Origin: M3007 sp964550795
GTDB taxonomy: Bacteria > Bacteroidota > Bacteroidia > Chitinophagales > Saprospiraceae
Reading direction: 5' to 3'
DNA: 64,000 nucleotides
Assembly (NCBI GenBank): GCA_964550795.1
Contig: CAZKBH010000026.1
Location: 1 to 64,000 of the forward strand
How positions within the stretch are numbered: position 1 is the stretch's first letter; each line of letters starts with the position of its first letter. Position numbers and translations under genes: made by a program. This document shows, piece after piece, positions 33,651 to 43,537 of this stretch. Under the pieces are notes generated by a model. It was not told where the DNA came from and searched no databases. It was given only the letters and a program-made list of their open reading frames with translations.

Positions 33651-35462
33651 TTACATGCGGATCACCCTGCCTAAGCCATGAAACCCATCGGCAATTACCT
33701 CGATGGCGTACACGCCCGGACTCAGGTGGCCCAATTCCAAGGAAATTACAGCGGCACCCGCATTTGCCCCGATGCTTTGTACCATTCGCCCGTTTGCATC
33801 CCAAACGCGGACCATTGCGCGCTGCTGCAAAGGAGCTTGCAAGCGCAACAGTACGGGACCTTGGGTCGGATTGGGTGAAAGCTCAAATGCCTGGGTATTC
33901 GGCGTGGAACTGCCAACCAGGCAATCAAAATTTGGGTTGTTAATCACCATCGCCGCATGGGTGTTGGTGCAGCCAGTTTCCAAATCCGTCACCTGCAAGC
34001 TATAATTCCCACTCTCGTTGGAGCAATACCAAAAACCAGTTTCGCCGGGTATTGCGACCACGCCATCAAACCATTGCAAGGCATATTGCAGGGGTAGGTC
34101 CGTCGTATCGCTTAGCCGCAAGGAGTTGTTGTAATTGAACCACACGGGAGCTTCAGGCAAGGGATGGATCTCAACCGCTGCGATGGCCGATACCGCCACG
34201 CATCCATCGTTCGACACGTACTGTACCTGGTAGTCTCCGCTTGCAGTGGCCATGTAGATAAAATCCGTTGCCCCCGGAATAACACTTCCATTCAGCAGCC
34301 ATTGATTGCCAAAGCCATAGGAGGAGGACAATACGGGCAGCGCTTCATCTTGACAAGTGGTCAATCCTGCAGGTGCATTAACGGTGGGTGCTACAGGTTG
34401 GGGAAACACCGTGACCGTATCTCTCGAAAGGATGGTGTCTACTGGGTGCAATATGTTCATGACCACCGTCAGGCCCCCTGCCACGAGGGTACCATTGCTT
34501 AAAATATTGAAGGAAAGAGTCCCGCAATCATCGTCGCCCCCCTTGATGCCGGCGTCGTCGTCCCATACCTCGAGGAGGTAATTACCCGGCCCTAACAGCA
34601 GATTTACCGGAAAAGTATAGGGAATTGGCGTGTTGTTGATCGCTGGAGACGAACTAAAAACGAGTTCCCCGCTGGGATCTTTAATTTCCATATACAAGTC
34701 CGGATTGCCAAAAAACGGAGGGTCTGTGCATTCGACATCCTCTACCCGGATGCTCTCCAGCAGATAGCCCGAGGTGTCCACAATTGCCTGGTACTGCACT
34801 TCGTACACGCCCGGCTGATCGTAGGTGATAGGTGGCGGGTTTTCTTCGTAATACAATGGGGAGCCATCTCCAAAATCCCAGGTATAGGAAACCCCCTCGT
34901 GACCATTGGAAGGCACATTGTTGGTGAAAGTCACCGTGCTACTGCCACAATCCGTCGGGTTAATCATCGAAAAACCATCCGTCATACTCTGTTTGGGCGC
35001 AATGTAGAGCGACATTGGGAACGTCGAAACCTGGCTCAGAATGAACACCGTGGCTTTCAGCGTAATCGTAAGCGCGAAGGAATCCGATTCCAGGGGAGTG
35101 CCACAGATGCGCATACACCCGTCGGTCTGCGTGGCCGGATCAAACACCGATTGGCTCAATTGCCAATACAATCCGGCCGGCAGCCCATCCACGGAAAGGA
35201 TTTCAAATTTAGAAATCGTCAAACCTGGCGGCGTGGTGCTGTCAATGGCATTAACAGGCGTGGTGGTTTTGGGCAATCGGAACGAAACATCCTGATCGTA
35301 GGGCGTGCCTTTGATCCCATCCGGCAGTTCAGGAAGGTAAATCGTATCTGCCGGGAAACTAGCGGGCACACTAACCACACAGCCCGGGCAACCCGTTTGC
35401 GCATGAAAAACCTGGGAAGCAAAAATCGTTGAAAAACAAATAGCTAATAAAAGCTGTCGCAT
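33651..35462 (-). CDS. Secreted PKD-domain protein with T9SS sorting domain
   Basis: A 603-aa protein. The N-terminus is exported (LLLAICFSTIFASQVFHAQ). Residues 30-170 hold a Bacteroidota Ig-like module (LPAGLYWQLSQSVFDPATQ, then GCMRICGTP) shared with the gene downstream at 35764. A PKD domain follows (GVSYTWDFGDGSP and YDQPGVYEVQYQAIV). Then comes a region with a putative Ca-binding, Asp-rich loop (DDDAGIKGGDDDCG), Ig-like repeats (CQDEALPVLSSSYGFGNQWLLNG) and the T9SS domain (LSPNPTQGPVLLRL, RVWDANGRMV, LSPGVYAIEV). It is probably a surface structural or adhesion protein; no catalytic site is visible. Confidence 0.86.
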   Translation of the reverse strand: MRQLLLAICFSTIFASQVFHAQTGCPGCVVSVPASFPADTIYLPELPDGIKGTPYDQDVSFRLPKTTTPVNAIDSTTPPGLTISKFEILSVDGLPAGLYWQLSQSVFDPATQTDGCMRICGTPLESDSFALTITLKATVFILSQVSTFPMSLYIAPKQSMTDGFSMINPTDCGSSTVTFTNNVPSNGHEGVSYTWDFGDGSPLYYEENPPPITYDQPGVYEVQYQAIVDTSGYLLESIRVEDVECTDPPFFGNPDLYMEIKDPSGELVFSSSPAINNTPIPYTFPVNLLLGPGNYLLEVWDDDAGIKGGDDDCGTLSFNILSNGTLVAGGLTVVMNILHPVDTILSRDTVTVFPQPVAPTVNAPAGLTTCQDEALPVLSSSYGFGNQWLLNGSVIPGATDFIYMATASGDYQVQYVSNDGCVAVSAIAAVEIHPLPEAPVWFNYNNSLRLSDTTDLPLQYALQWFDGVVAIPGETGFWYCSNESGNYSLQVTDLETGCTNTHAAMVINNPNFDCLVGSSTPNTQAFELSPNPTQGPVLLRLQAPLQQRAMVRVWDANGRMVQSIGANAGAAVISLELGHLSPGVYAIEVIADGFHGLGRVIRM

Positions 35463-35763
35463 AGAAACAACCGGTTAAAAAGTGAAAAAATGTTGCACAA
35501 CTGAAGACACAGACAAGCAAGCATACGCCTGTCCGAAGATTAAAGGCAACCATCTTTTCGATGAGACCGATTGAGAGCAGGGATTATGGTGGGTGGGTGT
35601 CAAAAGTCGGAATTGGACAAACGCTACCCTCGAGCGAAAAATTTAATTTCTTGTAATACAAACTTCCCGAAAGTTTAAAACTTTCGGGAAGTTAAATTTC
35701 GCGAACAACAGAATATAGTTCTGCGCAAAAATCTGTCATTTATATCTTTCGACACAACAGCCT
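35463..35763. other. 301-bp intergenic region with palindrome
   Basis: No coding frame. It contains the near-perfect palindrome at 35661-35693. The region precedes the start of the PKD gene and follows the stop of the 35764 gene (both minus strand). Confidence 0.5.
35661..35693. terminator. 16-bp-stem palindrome with CTTTCGGGAAG core
   Basis: AACTTCCCGAAAGTTT (35661-35676) pairs perfectly with 35678-35693. Same core family as 33440-33488. It lies downstream of the... start side of the PKD gene and about 70 bp upstream, on the plus axis, of the 35764 stop codon, so termination of that minus-strand gene is possible. Confidence 0.65.
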
Positions 35764-36555
35764 TTACCTCGCCACCACCATTCTCCGCACGGCTTTGCCT
35801 TCGCGGTTGCTGAGCGCGTAGAAGTAGGTGCCGTTGGTAAGTTGACCAGCATCGAAAGTAAATTCGTTGCGGCCAATTTCGAGGCGAAGGGTCTGGTTAT
35901 GAACGCGTTGTCCGAGCAAATCAAAGACATCAAACTGAAAATCGCCAGAAATAAGCGATTCTGCGGTGATCAGCGTCTGGCCATTGAATGGGTTTGGCGC
36001 ATTGCTCAACATGGTGAACTGACTGTTGAGGTCGTAGCTGCCAGCCAGACAGTTGGCATCCTGAAGCACCAGATAGTAATGCTGTTCCGGAGCGCCGGGA
36101 ATGTTCGGGAAAGACAACTGAATTGGGCCAAATGCCGAATTAACCGTAGCCGTGATGCCTAAGTCGAAGGTATCTGGCGCCATGTTAGCGCTTGTTGGAG
36201 TTCCGTAAAGCACGATGCAACCCAAGGTATTCGGATTGAATACGCAGTTGGGCGGATCACACGCGTACGTAAGGCCCGCAGGAAGATTGGTGACAGCCCC
36301 AGTGGTAGCCACGCTGACATTGATAATCGGAATGTTTTGGAAAGCAGTGGGCACATTGACGGTCACCGACTGGTTATAAGGCTTGTCAATGCAGGCAATA
36401 TTGAGGTTATACTCCATTTTGGCTACATCCCAAGGCGCGGGTGCAAGCAATCCACCAGTTTGGAGGATAGAAGAATCACGTACACAGTTGGGGGCTTGGG
36501 CAGCAAGGGAAAGCGCGCAAAAAAGCGCGAACAGTGTGGGCAAAGTTCTTTTCAT
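35764..36555 (-). CDS. Secreted Ig-like-module protein with T9SS sorting domain
   Basis: A 263-aa protein. A signal peptide (LPTLFALFCALSLAAQ) is followed by one copy of the same Ig-like module as in the neighbouring PKD protein (LPAGLTYACDPPNCVFNPNT, then GCIVLYGTP). The C-terminal 80 residues are a T9SS sorting domain (SNAPNPFNGQTLITA, DVFDLLGQRV, LTNGTYFYAL). It is probably a truncated or minimal paralogue of the PKD protein. Both genes are on the minus strand in the same orientation, about 300 bp apart. Confidence 0.84.
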   Translation of the reverse strand: MKRTLPTLFALFCALSLAAQAPNCVRDSSILQTGGLLAPAPWDVAKMEYNLNIACIDKPYNQSVTVNVPTAFQNIPIINVSVATTGAVTNLPAGLTYACDPPNCVFNPNTLGCIVLYGTPTSANMAPDTFDLGITATVNSAFGPIQLSFPNIPGAPEQHYYLVLQDANCLAGSYDLNSQFTMLSNAPNPFNGQTLITAESLISGDFQFDVFDLLGQRVHNQTLRLEIGRNEFTFDAGQLTNGTYFYALSNREGKAVRRMVVAR

Positions 36556-36722
36556 AGTCAGGTTTGTGAATCAGAAACGAGGTGAAAAAATCAGTTTGGT
36601 AATACCTGTTCAGCCGAACAAGTTTATTAAAACGGCGGGGAAGTTCCGGCCTTTCCGGCAAACGGCGGAAAAAATTTGGCCTGTTTGTAAAAAATTGACG
36701 TTTTGGCTTGCTGTCCAGCACG

Positions 36723-37646
36723 TTATTTCTGGCTGGCCTCGTATAAAAAGTCCTTTTCCGCCTGGCTCAAACTCTCATAACCCTTCGCTTTTATTTTATC
36801 CAATATGGTATCCAGCTTCTCTTGAAAACTCAGGTCGTGTTTATCCGATTTGCCGCCGTTTTTGGATCCCCCCACGTTCGCACGCATGGAAGGTGCATTT
36901 TTGGGCCTTTGGTATTTTGGACGGGGTTTGGACGAAAAAAGACTGCCCAGCCAGGCAAAAAAGTCGTTGATAGGCACCGCCAGATCGCGTCCATCGCGGA
37001 GTTGGTACACAAAAAAACAACCCGAAGCAAATCCTGCAATGTGCGCCACATGACCCCCCGCCGGGTAGGTGCCCGCAATGCCCACCAAATCCAACAATAT
37101 CAGCACCAACACAATGTATTTCACTTTTACACTGCCCAACAGCAAGAGCGCGACCCGATAATCGGGGGCCAGGATGAGCGCAGCACCTCCCAAGGCCATG
37201 ACTGCCGCCGAAGCGCCCAAGGCATACGAACCTACACCGAGGTAAATCTGTGCAGTAATCAAATACGTCAGGGCACCCACCAGTCCACCAAAAAGATAAA
37301 TCGGCAGAATGCGCCGCTCGCCCACCAGATCACTCACAATTCTGCCGAACAGCGAAAGCCCGAGCATATTATTGACCCAGTGCCAAAAACTATCATGCAA
37401 AAACATGTGGGTAACAATGCCCCAAAAACGCCAGACCAGCGTCGTCAAATCCGCATTCAGGGCCAGGTAGCGTAAGATGGTGTCGTACATTTCGCCAGCC
37501 TCTCCCCCGGTGAATATGCTGAGTATCAGGTACACCAGTTTAAGGGTAACAAACACCGCAAAGTTGACCACCACCAGTTTGGTTATCATGTTCCCCGTAC
37601 GCAGGGAATACTGTAAATCGTCCCAGATTGATTTAAAAAGTGACAT
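36723..37646 (-). CDS. Rhomboid-family intramembrane serine protease (long, C-terminal tail)
   Basis: A 307-aa multi-pass membrane protein. The catalytic Ser is in GASAAVMAL and the catalytic His in HIAGFASG. The HMFLHDSFWHWVNNMLGLSLFG segment is the conserved helix-2 region. About 90 C-terminal residues (RPKYQRPKNAPSMRANVGGS to EKDFLYEASQK) form a charged cytoplasmic tail with a helical end. Rhomboids cleave transmembrane substrates within the membrane. It lies 36 bp after a second rhomboid gene, which itself follows mutL by 3 bp, so the three genes form an operon. Confidence 0.9.
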   Translation of the reverse strand: MSLFKSIWDDLQYSLRTGNMITKLVVVNFAVFVTLKLVYLILSIFTGGEAGEMYDTILRYLALNADLTTLVWRFWGIVTHMFLHDSFWHWVNNMLGLSLFGRIVSDLVGERRILPIYLFGGLVGALTYLITAQIYLGVGSYALGASAAVMALGGAALILAPDYRVALLLLGSVKVKYIVLVLILLDLVGIAGTYPAGGHVAHIAGFASGCFFVYQLRDGRDLAVPINDFFAWLGSLFSSKPRPKYQRPKNAPSMRANVGGSKNGGKSDKHDLSFQEKLDTILDKIKAKGYESLSQAEKDFLYEASQK

Positions 37647-37682
37647 GGCTTAGGTATGTGGTCGTTTTTTGGATGGTAACTT

Positions 37683-38345
37683 TTACTTAAATTTCGTCCA
37701 GAACATGATGAGCAGAAAACCCGTCAGTGCGCCACCCAAGTGTGCATAATGCGCGATTCCGGTCGAAACACCCCCGATCCCGAACATCAATTCCGCAACG
37801 GCAATCAGGGGCACAAAATACTTCGCCTTCATGGCAATCGGAGGGAAAAGCAGCCGGATTTCCATATCCGGAAAATTCATCGCAAACGCCACCATAATGC
37901 CAAAAACGGCCCCCGAAGCACCCAGCATGGATCCGTTCCAGGTAGTAGGGTCAATGCCCATTTTGTCCAATTCCCACCATTGAATGCCCGTATGCGCCGC
38001 CCAGGCCCCTAAGCCGCAAGCGAAATAATAGAACAAAAAACGCTGCGGTTTCCAAACCATTTCAACCATGGTGCCGAACCAATAAATGCCGAGCATATTG
38101 AACAAAAGGTGCATCAATCCGCCGTGCATAAACATGTGCGTAGCAATCTGAAACGGCTCAAAATGCGTTGATCCGGGCAAAAAAGAGGCCATATACATCC
38201 GCCCCATTACATCGTAATCGTAGGTTTCGTAGTTGAAAACGTCCTGTCCAAGCAACAAATAAGAGCCAAAATAGACCACAATATTGATGAGAATCAACTG
38301 GCCTGCTACCCCTCGAAATGGCATATTAAAAAAGGAATTGGTCAT
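37683..38345 (-). CDS. Rhomboid-family intramembrane serine protease (compact)
   Basis: A 220-aa membrane protein with six predicted helices. The catalytic Ser is in GASGAVFGIM and the His in HYAHLGGALTG. The HMFMHGGLMHLLFNMLGIYWFG segment matches the conserved HxxxN region. It ends at WTKFK with no tail, unlike its neighbour. Start codon 38343-38345 is 3 bp after the mutL stop codon, so translation is probably coupled. Confidence 0.92.
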   Translation of the reverse strand: MTNSFFNMPFRGVAGQLILINIVVYFGSYLLLGQDVFNYETYDYDVMGRMYMASFLPGSTHFEPFQIATHMFMHGGLMHLLFNMLGIYWFGTMVEMVWKPQRFLFYYFACGLGAWAAHTGIQWWELDKMGIDPTTWNGSMLGASGAVFGIMVAFAMNFPDMEIRLLFPPIAMKAKYFVPLIAVAELMFGIGGVSTGIAHYAHLGGALTGFLLIMFWTKFK

Positions 38346-38348
38346 AGA

Positions 38349-40237
38349 TTAACTAAACTGTTTTTGGAGTTCTTCCAAGTCAAACTGAATGAAACATTTG
38401 CGGCCCGAAGGACTATTGTACGGCACCGAACACGCAAAAAGCCGGTCAATCAAATCCTGCATCTCCATCGAAGNNNNNNNNNNNNNNNNNNNNNNNNNNN
38501 NNNNTCGAGCAAAACCTCCTCCGAAATACCCCGGCCCAAGCCCGCAGGCGAACCGTGAATGGCAAAGGTATTGCCCCCAAATTCACCAATCTCAAAACCC
38601 AGCTGATTCACTTCTTCCAAAATGTCGCGCAGCAAAGCAGCATCTGCCGCCGAGAGGGAAATTGTTTTTGGGAAAAGCGCCTTTTGGGTTGCAATCGGTT
38701 GATTTTCAAGGGCTTCTAAATATCGTTCGTACAATACCCGCTCGCTGGCCGCCTGCTGGTCAATGAGCAAAAAGCCCGATTTTAAATGACTCACAATATA
38801 ATGGCCGTGAATCTGATATGGTTCACGTTGCACCTTGGAAAAACTCGCCGCGTCGTCATCATCCATTTCCAAAATCCTGACATTCCCCGACATCGCCCCA
38901 GGCGGATTCCCCATGCCCACATCGCCCATCTCGTTGCCCATGCTGGCAGACAAATCTTCCCGGTTTAAAAACGCTGCCGGATCGGTCCATGGCGCCGATG
39001 CATCTGCAAAAGGCGCTTGCGGATCGTCCGTTGCGCCGCTCTGCTTGCCAAAAAGTTGCAGCCCTTCATACAGTTTTTGCCAGTGTTCCAGATTGCTGGC
39101 ATGGCGTTCCGCATCTTCGCCCGGTTCTGGTCGGGAGGGCCGGTAAGAACCCACGGAATTGGCTTCTCGTTCCGGCCGCATCACAGGAGCGGGTGTGAGC
39201 CGCTGCTGAAAGGCCGGTTCTTGTTCAAAATCCAGGGTCGGGGTCACGTTGTGACTGCCCAGCGCATGTCGAACGGCTACTTTAAGGAAATTATAGACCA
39301 ATCGTTCATCGTCGAACTTAATTTCTTGTTTCGTGGGATGCACATTGATGTCCACGCTCGCAGGATCAATGTCCAAAAACAACACATACAGCGGGTACGT
39401 ATCCGAGGGCAGGAGGTCTTCGTAGGCCGACATCACCGCGTGGTGCAGGTAATTGCTCCGGATAAAGCGTTTGTTGACAAAAAACAACTGTTCTCCGCGC
39501 GCTTTTTTGACATAATCGGGTTTGCCCACAAAGCCCGAAATGTGCAGAATATCGGTTTCCTGTTCGGCAGGCACGAGTTTTTTATTGACGGCTTCGCCAA
39601 AAATTTTGACCACCCGCTGCCGCAAATTGCCCACCGGAAGATGGTAAATTTCCGAATCGTTGTGGTGCATGGAAAAAAACACATCCGGATTGGCCATCGC
39701 CACCCGCTGGAATTCATCCATGATGTGCCGGGTTTCCACCGGATCCGCCTTGAGGAAATTTCGCCGTGCCGGTACGTTGTAGAATAAATTTTTGACGGAA
39801 ATGCTGGTTCCCTGGGCCGTCTGACAGGCTTCTTGCGCCTTTATAGTGGAATCTTCGATGACGATCCGGATGCCCATCTCGTCGCTGGCGCGGCGGGTGC
39901 GCATTTCCACCTGCGCAACGGCGGCGATGGAAGCCAGTGCTTCGCCGCGAAAACCCATCGTATTGAGGGCAAACAGGTCTTTGGCTTCGCGGATTTTGGA
40001 GGTTGCGTGCCGTTCAAAACTCATGCGCGCATCGGTTTCCGACATTCCACAGCCGTTGTCAATCACCTGAATCAGGGTTTTACCGGCTTCTCGAACGATG
40101 AGTTGGATTTTGGTTGCTCCCGCGTCCACCGCGTTCTCCAACAATTCCTTCACCACCGAAGCGGGTCGTTGTACAACTTCTCCCGCAGCGATTTGGTTCG
40201 CTACACTATCAGGTAATAATTGGATCACATCAGCCAT
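38349..40237 (-). CDS. mutL: DNA mismatch repair protein MutL (assembly gap inside)
   Basis: Starts MADVIQLLPDSVANQIAAGEVV, the classic GHKL ATPase N-terminus, with ENAVDAGA (Mg-binding Asn) and GFRGEALASI. The transducer domain ends near INVHPTKQEIKF. The C-terminal dimerisation domain reads REPYQIHGHYIVSHLKSGFLLID. A run of 31 N at 38474-38504 interrupts the end. After it, a different frame gives the true C-terminus (MEMQDLIDRLFACSVPYNSP, then SGRKCFIQF and stop at 38349). So 31 is not the true gap length. MutL links MutS mismatch recognition to downstream repair steps. Confidence 0.93.
38474..38504. other. Assembly gap (31 N) inside mutL
   Basis: The frames on the two sides do not join when the gap is 31 nt, so bases are missing or the gap size is nominal. 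Confidence 0.99.
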
Positions 40238-40312
40238 GACGGCAAAGATACGGCAAGCGGCAAATAGGGGGCGGGTGGATTTTTGGGAATTGGTGGAAAA
40301 AGTGGGGCCCTT

Positions 40313-43300
40313 TTATGCAGTCAATTCGTTTGCGATCATTTCTGCCTGCTTCAAAACGGTTTCTGTCGCCAACATTTGCATGTCAGGCGGATAACCAAAC
40401 TTCCTCAAAATTCTTTTGACTGCAACTTTCAGTTTGGCTTTTACACTTTCTTTAATTGTCCAGTCAATGGACGCGTTCTGTCGGATGGTTTCTGTCAGCA
40501 CAACGGCAAGTTCTCTTAATTTATCTTGTTGCATGAGTTCTCTTGCACTGTCGTTGTTGGCTACAGCTGTGTAAAAAGCATATTCAAAGTCTGTTAAGCC
40601 CAAGTGTTTTGCCTCGCTATCCGTCGCAACAATTTCTTTACTCAGCTTTATGAGTTCATCCATGACCTCAGCTGCTGTCAGAATCTTGTTGTGATATTTC
40701 TTGATCGAGTTTTCCAGCATCTCCAAAAATGTCCTGCTCTTAACAAGGTTCTTTTTGGCTCTCGATTTTATTTCATCATTCAAGAGTTTTTTCAACACTT
40801 CCAAGGCAACATTTTTATGCTCCATTCCTTTCAGTTCCAATAGGAATTCTTCGGATAGAATTGAAATGTCTGGTTTCTTTATTCCTGCTGCATCAAATAC
40901 GTCAATGACTTGTTCTGAAACCAAAGCCTTATCAATGACTTGTCTGATAGTCGTCTCAATCTCTTCGTCCGTTCTGCCCGAACCTGTTCCGTCAAATTTT
41001 GCCAATCGTGCTTTTACCGCCTGAAAAAACGAAACTTCATCTTTTGCATCCATTGCCTGGTCATGCGGGATGGCAATGGCAAACGCTTTTGAAAGCGCGG
41101 TTACCTCATTGATGTATCGCTTCTTCCCATCTTGCAAGCCTAAAACATGTTCTTCGGCTGCAAGAATCAGCGACAATTTTTTTGATGTGTCCGCTTCAAA
41201 ATAGGTTTCATACTCAAAGCCATGATACATCTGAGAAACAACTTCCAACTTCTCCAACATCAATTGAACAGCTTGCTCCTGCAAAATCGTTGGGTCGCCT
41301 TTTCCACCTGCATCAGAATAAAATGCCAATGCCTTTTTCAAGTCTGCTGCAATGCCCAGATAATCTACAATCAAACCACCTGGCTTGTCTTTGTAAACCC
41401 GGTTTACCCTTGCAATGGCCTGCATCAAATTATGCCCTTTCATTGGTTTGTCAATGTAAAGGGTGTGCATACTTGGAGCGTCAAAACCAGTTAGCCACAT
41501 ATCCCGAACGATGACCAACTGCAATTCATCATCGGGATTTTTCATCCTTTCGGCTAAGGTTCTTCTTTGCTCTTTGGTGGTGTGGTGTTTTGCAATTTTA
41601 TCACCATCAGAAGAAGCCGAAGTCATGACCACTTTTATCACACCTTTGTTCAAATCGGCTGAATGCCATTCAGGTTTCAGGTCAATGATTGCCTGATACA
41701 AATCGGCTGCAATTCTGCGGCTCATGGTAACAATCATTCCTTTGCCTTCAAATACTTCCTGCCGTTGGCTAAAGTGTGTAACAATGTCTTTGGCAATATT
41801 CTTAATTCGATTTTCACTGCCAACCAAGGCTTCCAACTGTGCCCATTTGGCTTTTGCTTTCTGTGTATTGGTTAAATCTTCCTGGTCCAGTTCATCATCC
41901 AGGTCTTCCACCAATTGTTTGCCTTCCTCGCTTAGATTGACCTTTGCCAGACGGCTTTCGTAATAAATGCGAACCGTTGCTCCATCTTCAACCGCCTGGG
42001 CGATGTCGTAGATGTCCACATAGTTTCCAAAAACGGCTGGGGTATTTACGTCGGTGTTTTCAATCGGGGTACCTGTAAAGCCTAAATAGGTGGCATTCGG
42101 CAAAGCATCCCGCATGTATTTTGCAAAACCGTAGACGATTTTTTTACCCACTACATTTCCTTTTCCGTCCTTCTCATCTATAGTTTTTGCTTTAAAACCG
42201 TATTGGGTTCTGTGCGCTTCGTCAGCGATTACAACGATGTTCTTTCGGTCAGAAAGCATTTCGTAAACATTGCCTTCTTCGGGTTGAAATTTTTGCACCG
42301 TTGCAAACACTACGCCCCCCGAAGCAACTTTCAATAAATCTTTGAGTTGGTTTCTGTCGTCTGCCTGAACTGGCTCTTGTCTTAGCAATTGTTTGGATGC
42401 GGCAAACGTGTCAAAAAGTTGGTCGTCCAAATCATTGCGGTCGGTTATGACCAGTATGGTCGGATTGTTTAAAGCCAAAACGATTTTACCGGTGTAGAAA
42501 ACCATGGATAATGATTTCCCACTTCCTTGTGTATGCCAAACCACCCCGCCTTTCCGGTCGCCAATGGGTTGTTTTTTCACGCCTGGCAGTCCATAACTTT
42601 CAGGAGATTCCATGGCCATACTCAAGGGCATTTCCTTTTCTAAAGTATATCCAGTGGCACGAAGTGTGGATTCAACAGCTCTGTTTACGGCATAGTATTG
42701 ATGATAAGCCGCTAATTTTTTAACGGTTGAAATGGTGGTGATGCCTGTTTCAGCATCTACCTTCTTCGATTTTTCAAAAACAATGAAATGCCGGATTAAG
42801 TCAATCAAGGTTTCCTTGTTCAACATGCCTTGAATCAAGGTTTCTAACTGACTGACCAAATGCGATGCTTCAGCCTTTCCGTCTGCCGATTTCCAGGACA
42901 TGAAGCGACTAAAGCCAGAAGATATAGAACCTGCTTTGGCTTCCAGTCCATCGGAAATAACGACCAAACCGTTGTAAGTGAACAGGCTTGGAATGATGGC
43001 TTTATAGGTTTCTACTTGCTTAAATGCTGAATGGATAGTGGTATTTTCGTGTGCTGCGTTTTTTAGTTCAATAAGCACCAACGGAATACCATTGACAAAC
43101 AGCATCACATCGGGGCGTTTGTTGTTTCCGTTTTCAATGATGGTGAATTGATTGGCTACCACAAAATCGTTGTTCTGTGGATTTTTAAAATCTATCAACC
43201 AAACCCGGTCACCCCGGTCGTCTCCATCTACACGTTTGGAAACGGGAATACCTTCGGTTAAAAAACGGTGAAAGGTTTCATTGTTGGTGAGCAGTTCAGG

Positions 43301-43537
43301 CGAAGCAATACGCTGAATTTCTTTGATGGCTTCTGCCTGTGCATCGGCTGGAATACCGGGGTTGATTTGTTTAACGGCATTTTTCAATCTGCCCAAGAGC
43401 AAAACCTGCTCAAAACTATCCCGCTCGGGGTTTTCTGAGTCGGGGGCAACATCGGGGGCATAGATATACGCATAGCCGAGTTTATCGAGCAACTCGATGG
43501 CGAAGGATTCGATGGTGTTTTCGGTGATGCGTGTCAT
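40313..43537 (-). CDS. hsdR: Type I restriction endonuclease, R subunit
   Basis: A 1074-aa motor-nuclease. The N-terminal nuclease has Pro142-Asp143 (RPDVMLFVNG) and Glu157-x-Lys159 (VLIELKN). Then comes Walker A HTQGSGKSLSM (about residues 335-345), VITDRNDLDDQL, the DEAH-like box IADEAHRTQYG, FTGTP, and helicase motif VI at QAIARVNRVY. The C-terminal helical domain contacts HsdM. It translocates DNA and cleaves unmodified targets far from the recognition site. It overlaps hsdS by 4 bp and is last in the operon. Base composition is more AT-rich than the surrounding core genes, consistent with an acquired island. Confidence 0.95.
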   Translation of the reverse strand: MTRITENTIESFAIELLDKLGYAYIYAPDVAPDSENPERDSFEQVLLLGRLKNAVKQINPGIPADAQAEAIKEIQRIASPELLTNNETFHRFLTEGIPVSKRVDGDDRGDRVWLIDFKNPQNNDFVVANQFTIIENGNNKRPDVMLFVNGIPLVLIELKNAAHENTTIHSAFKQVETYKAIIPSLFTYNGLVVISDGLEAKAGSISSGFSRFMSWKSADGKAEASHLVSQLETLIQGMLNKETLIDLIRHFIVFEKSKKVDAETGITTISTVKKLAAYHQYYAVNRAVESTLRATGYTLEKEMPLSMAMESPESYGLPGVKKQPIGDRKGGVVWHTQGSGKSLSMVFYTGKIVLALNNPTILVITDRNDLDDQLFDTFAASKQLLRQEPVQADDRNQLKDLLKVASGGVVFATVQKFQPEEGNVYEMLSDRKNIVVIADEAHRTQYGFKAKTIDEKDGKGNVVGKKIVYGFAKYMRDALPNATYLGFTGTPIENTDVNTPAVFGNYVDIYDIAQAVEDGATVRIYYESRLAKVNLSEEGKQLVEDLDDELDQEDLTNTQKAKAKWAQLEALVGSENRIKNIAKDIVTHFSQRQEVFEGKGMIVTMSRRIAADLYQAIIDLKPEWHSADLNKGVIKVVMTSASSDGDKIAKHHTTKEQRRTLAERMKNPDDELQLVIVRDMWLTGFDAPSMHTLYIDKPMKGHNLMQAIARVNRVYKDKPGGLIVDYLGIAADLKKALAFYSDAGGKGDPTILQEQAVQLMLEKLEVVSQMYHGFEYETYFEADTSKKLSLILAAEEHVLGLQDGKKRYINEVTALSKAFAIAIPHDQAMDAKDEVSFFQAVKARLAKFDGTGSGRTDEEIETTIRQVIDKALVSEQVIDVFDAAGIKKPDISILSEEFLLELKGMEHKNVALEVLKKLLNDEIKSRAKKNLVKSRTFLEMLENSIKKYHNKILTAAEVMDELIKLSKEIVATDSEAKHLGLTDFEYAFYTAVANNDSARELMQQDKLRELAVVLTETIRQNASIDWTIKESVKAKLKVAVKRILRKFGYPPDMQMLATETVLKQAEMIANELTA

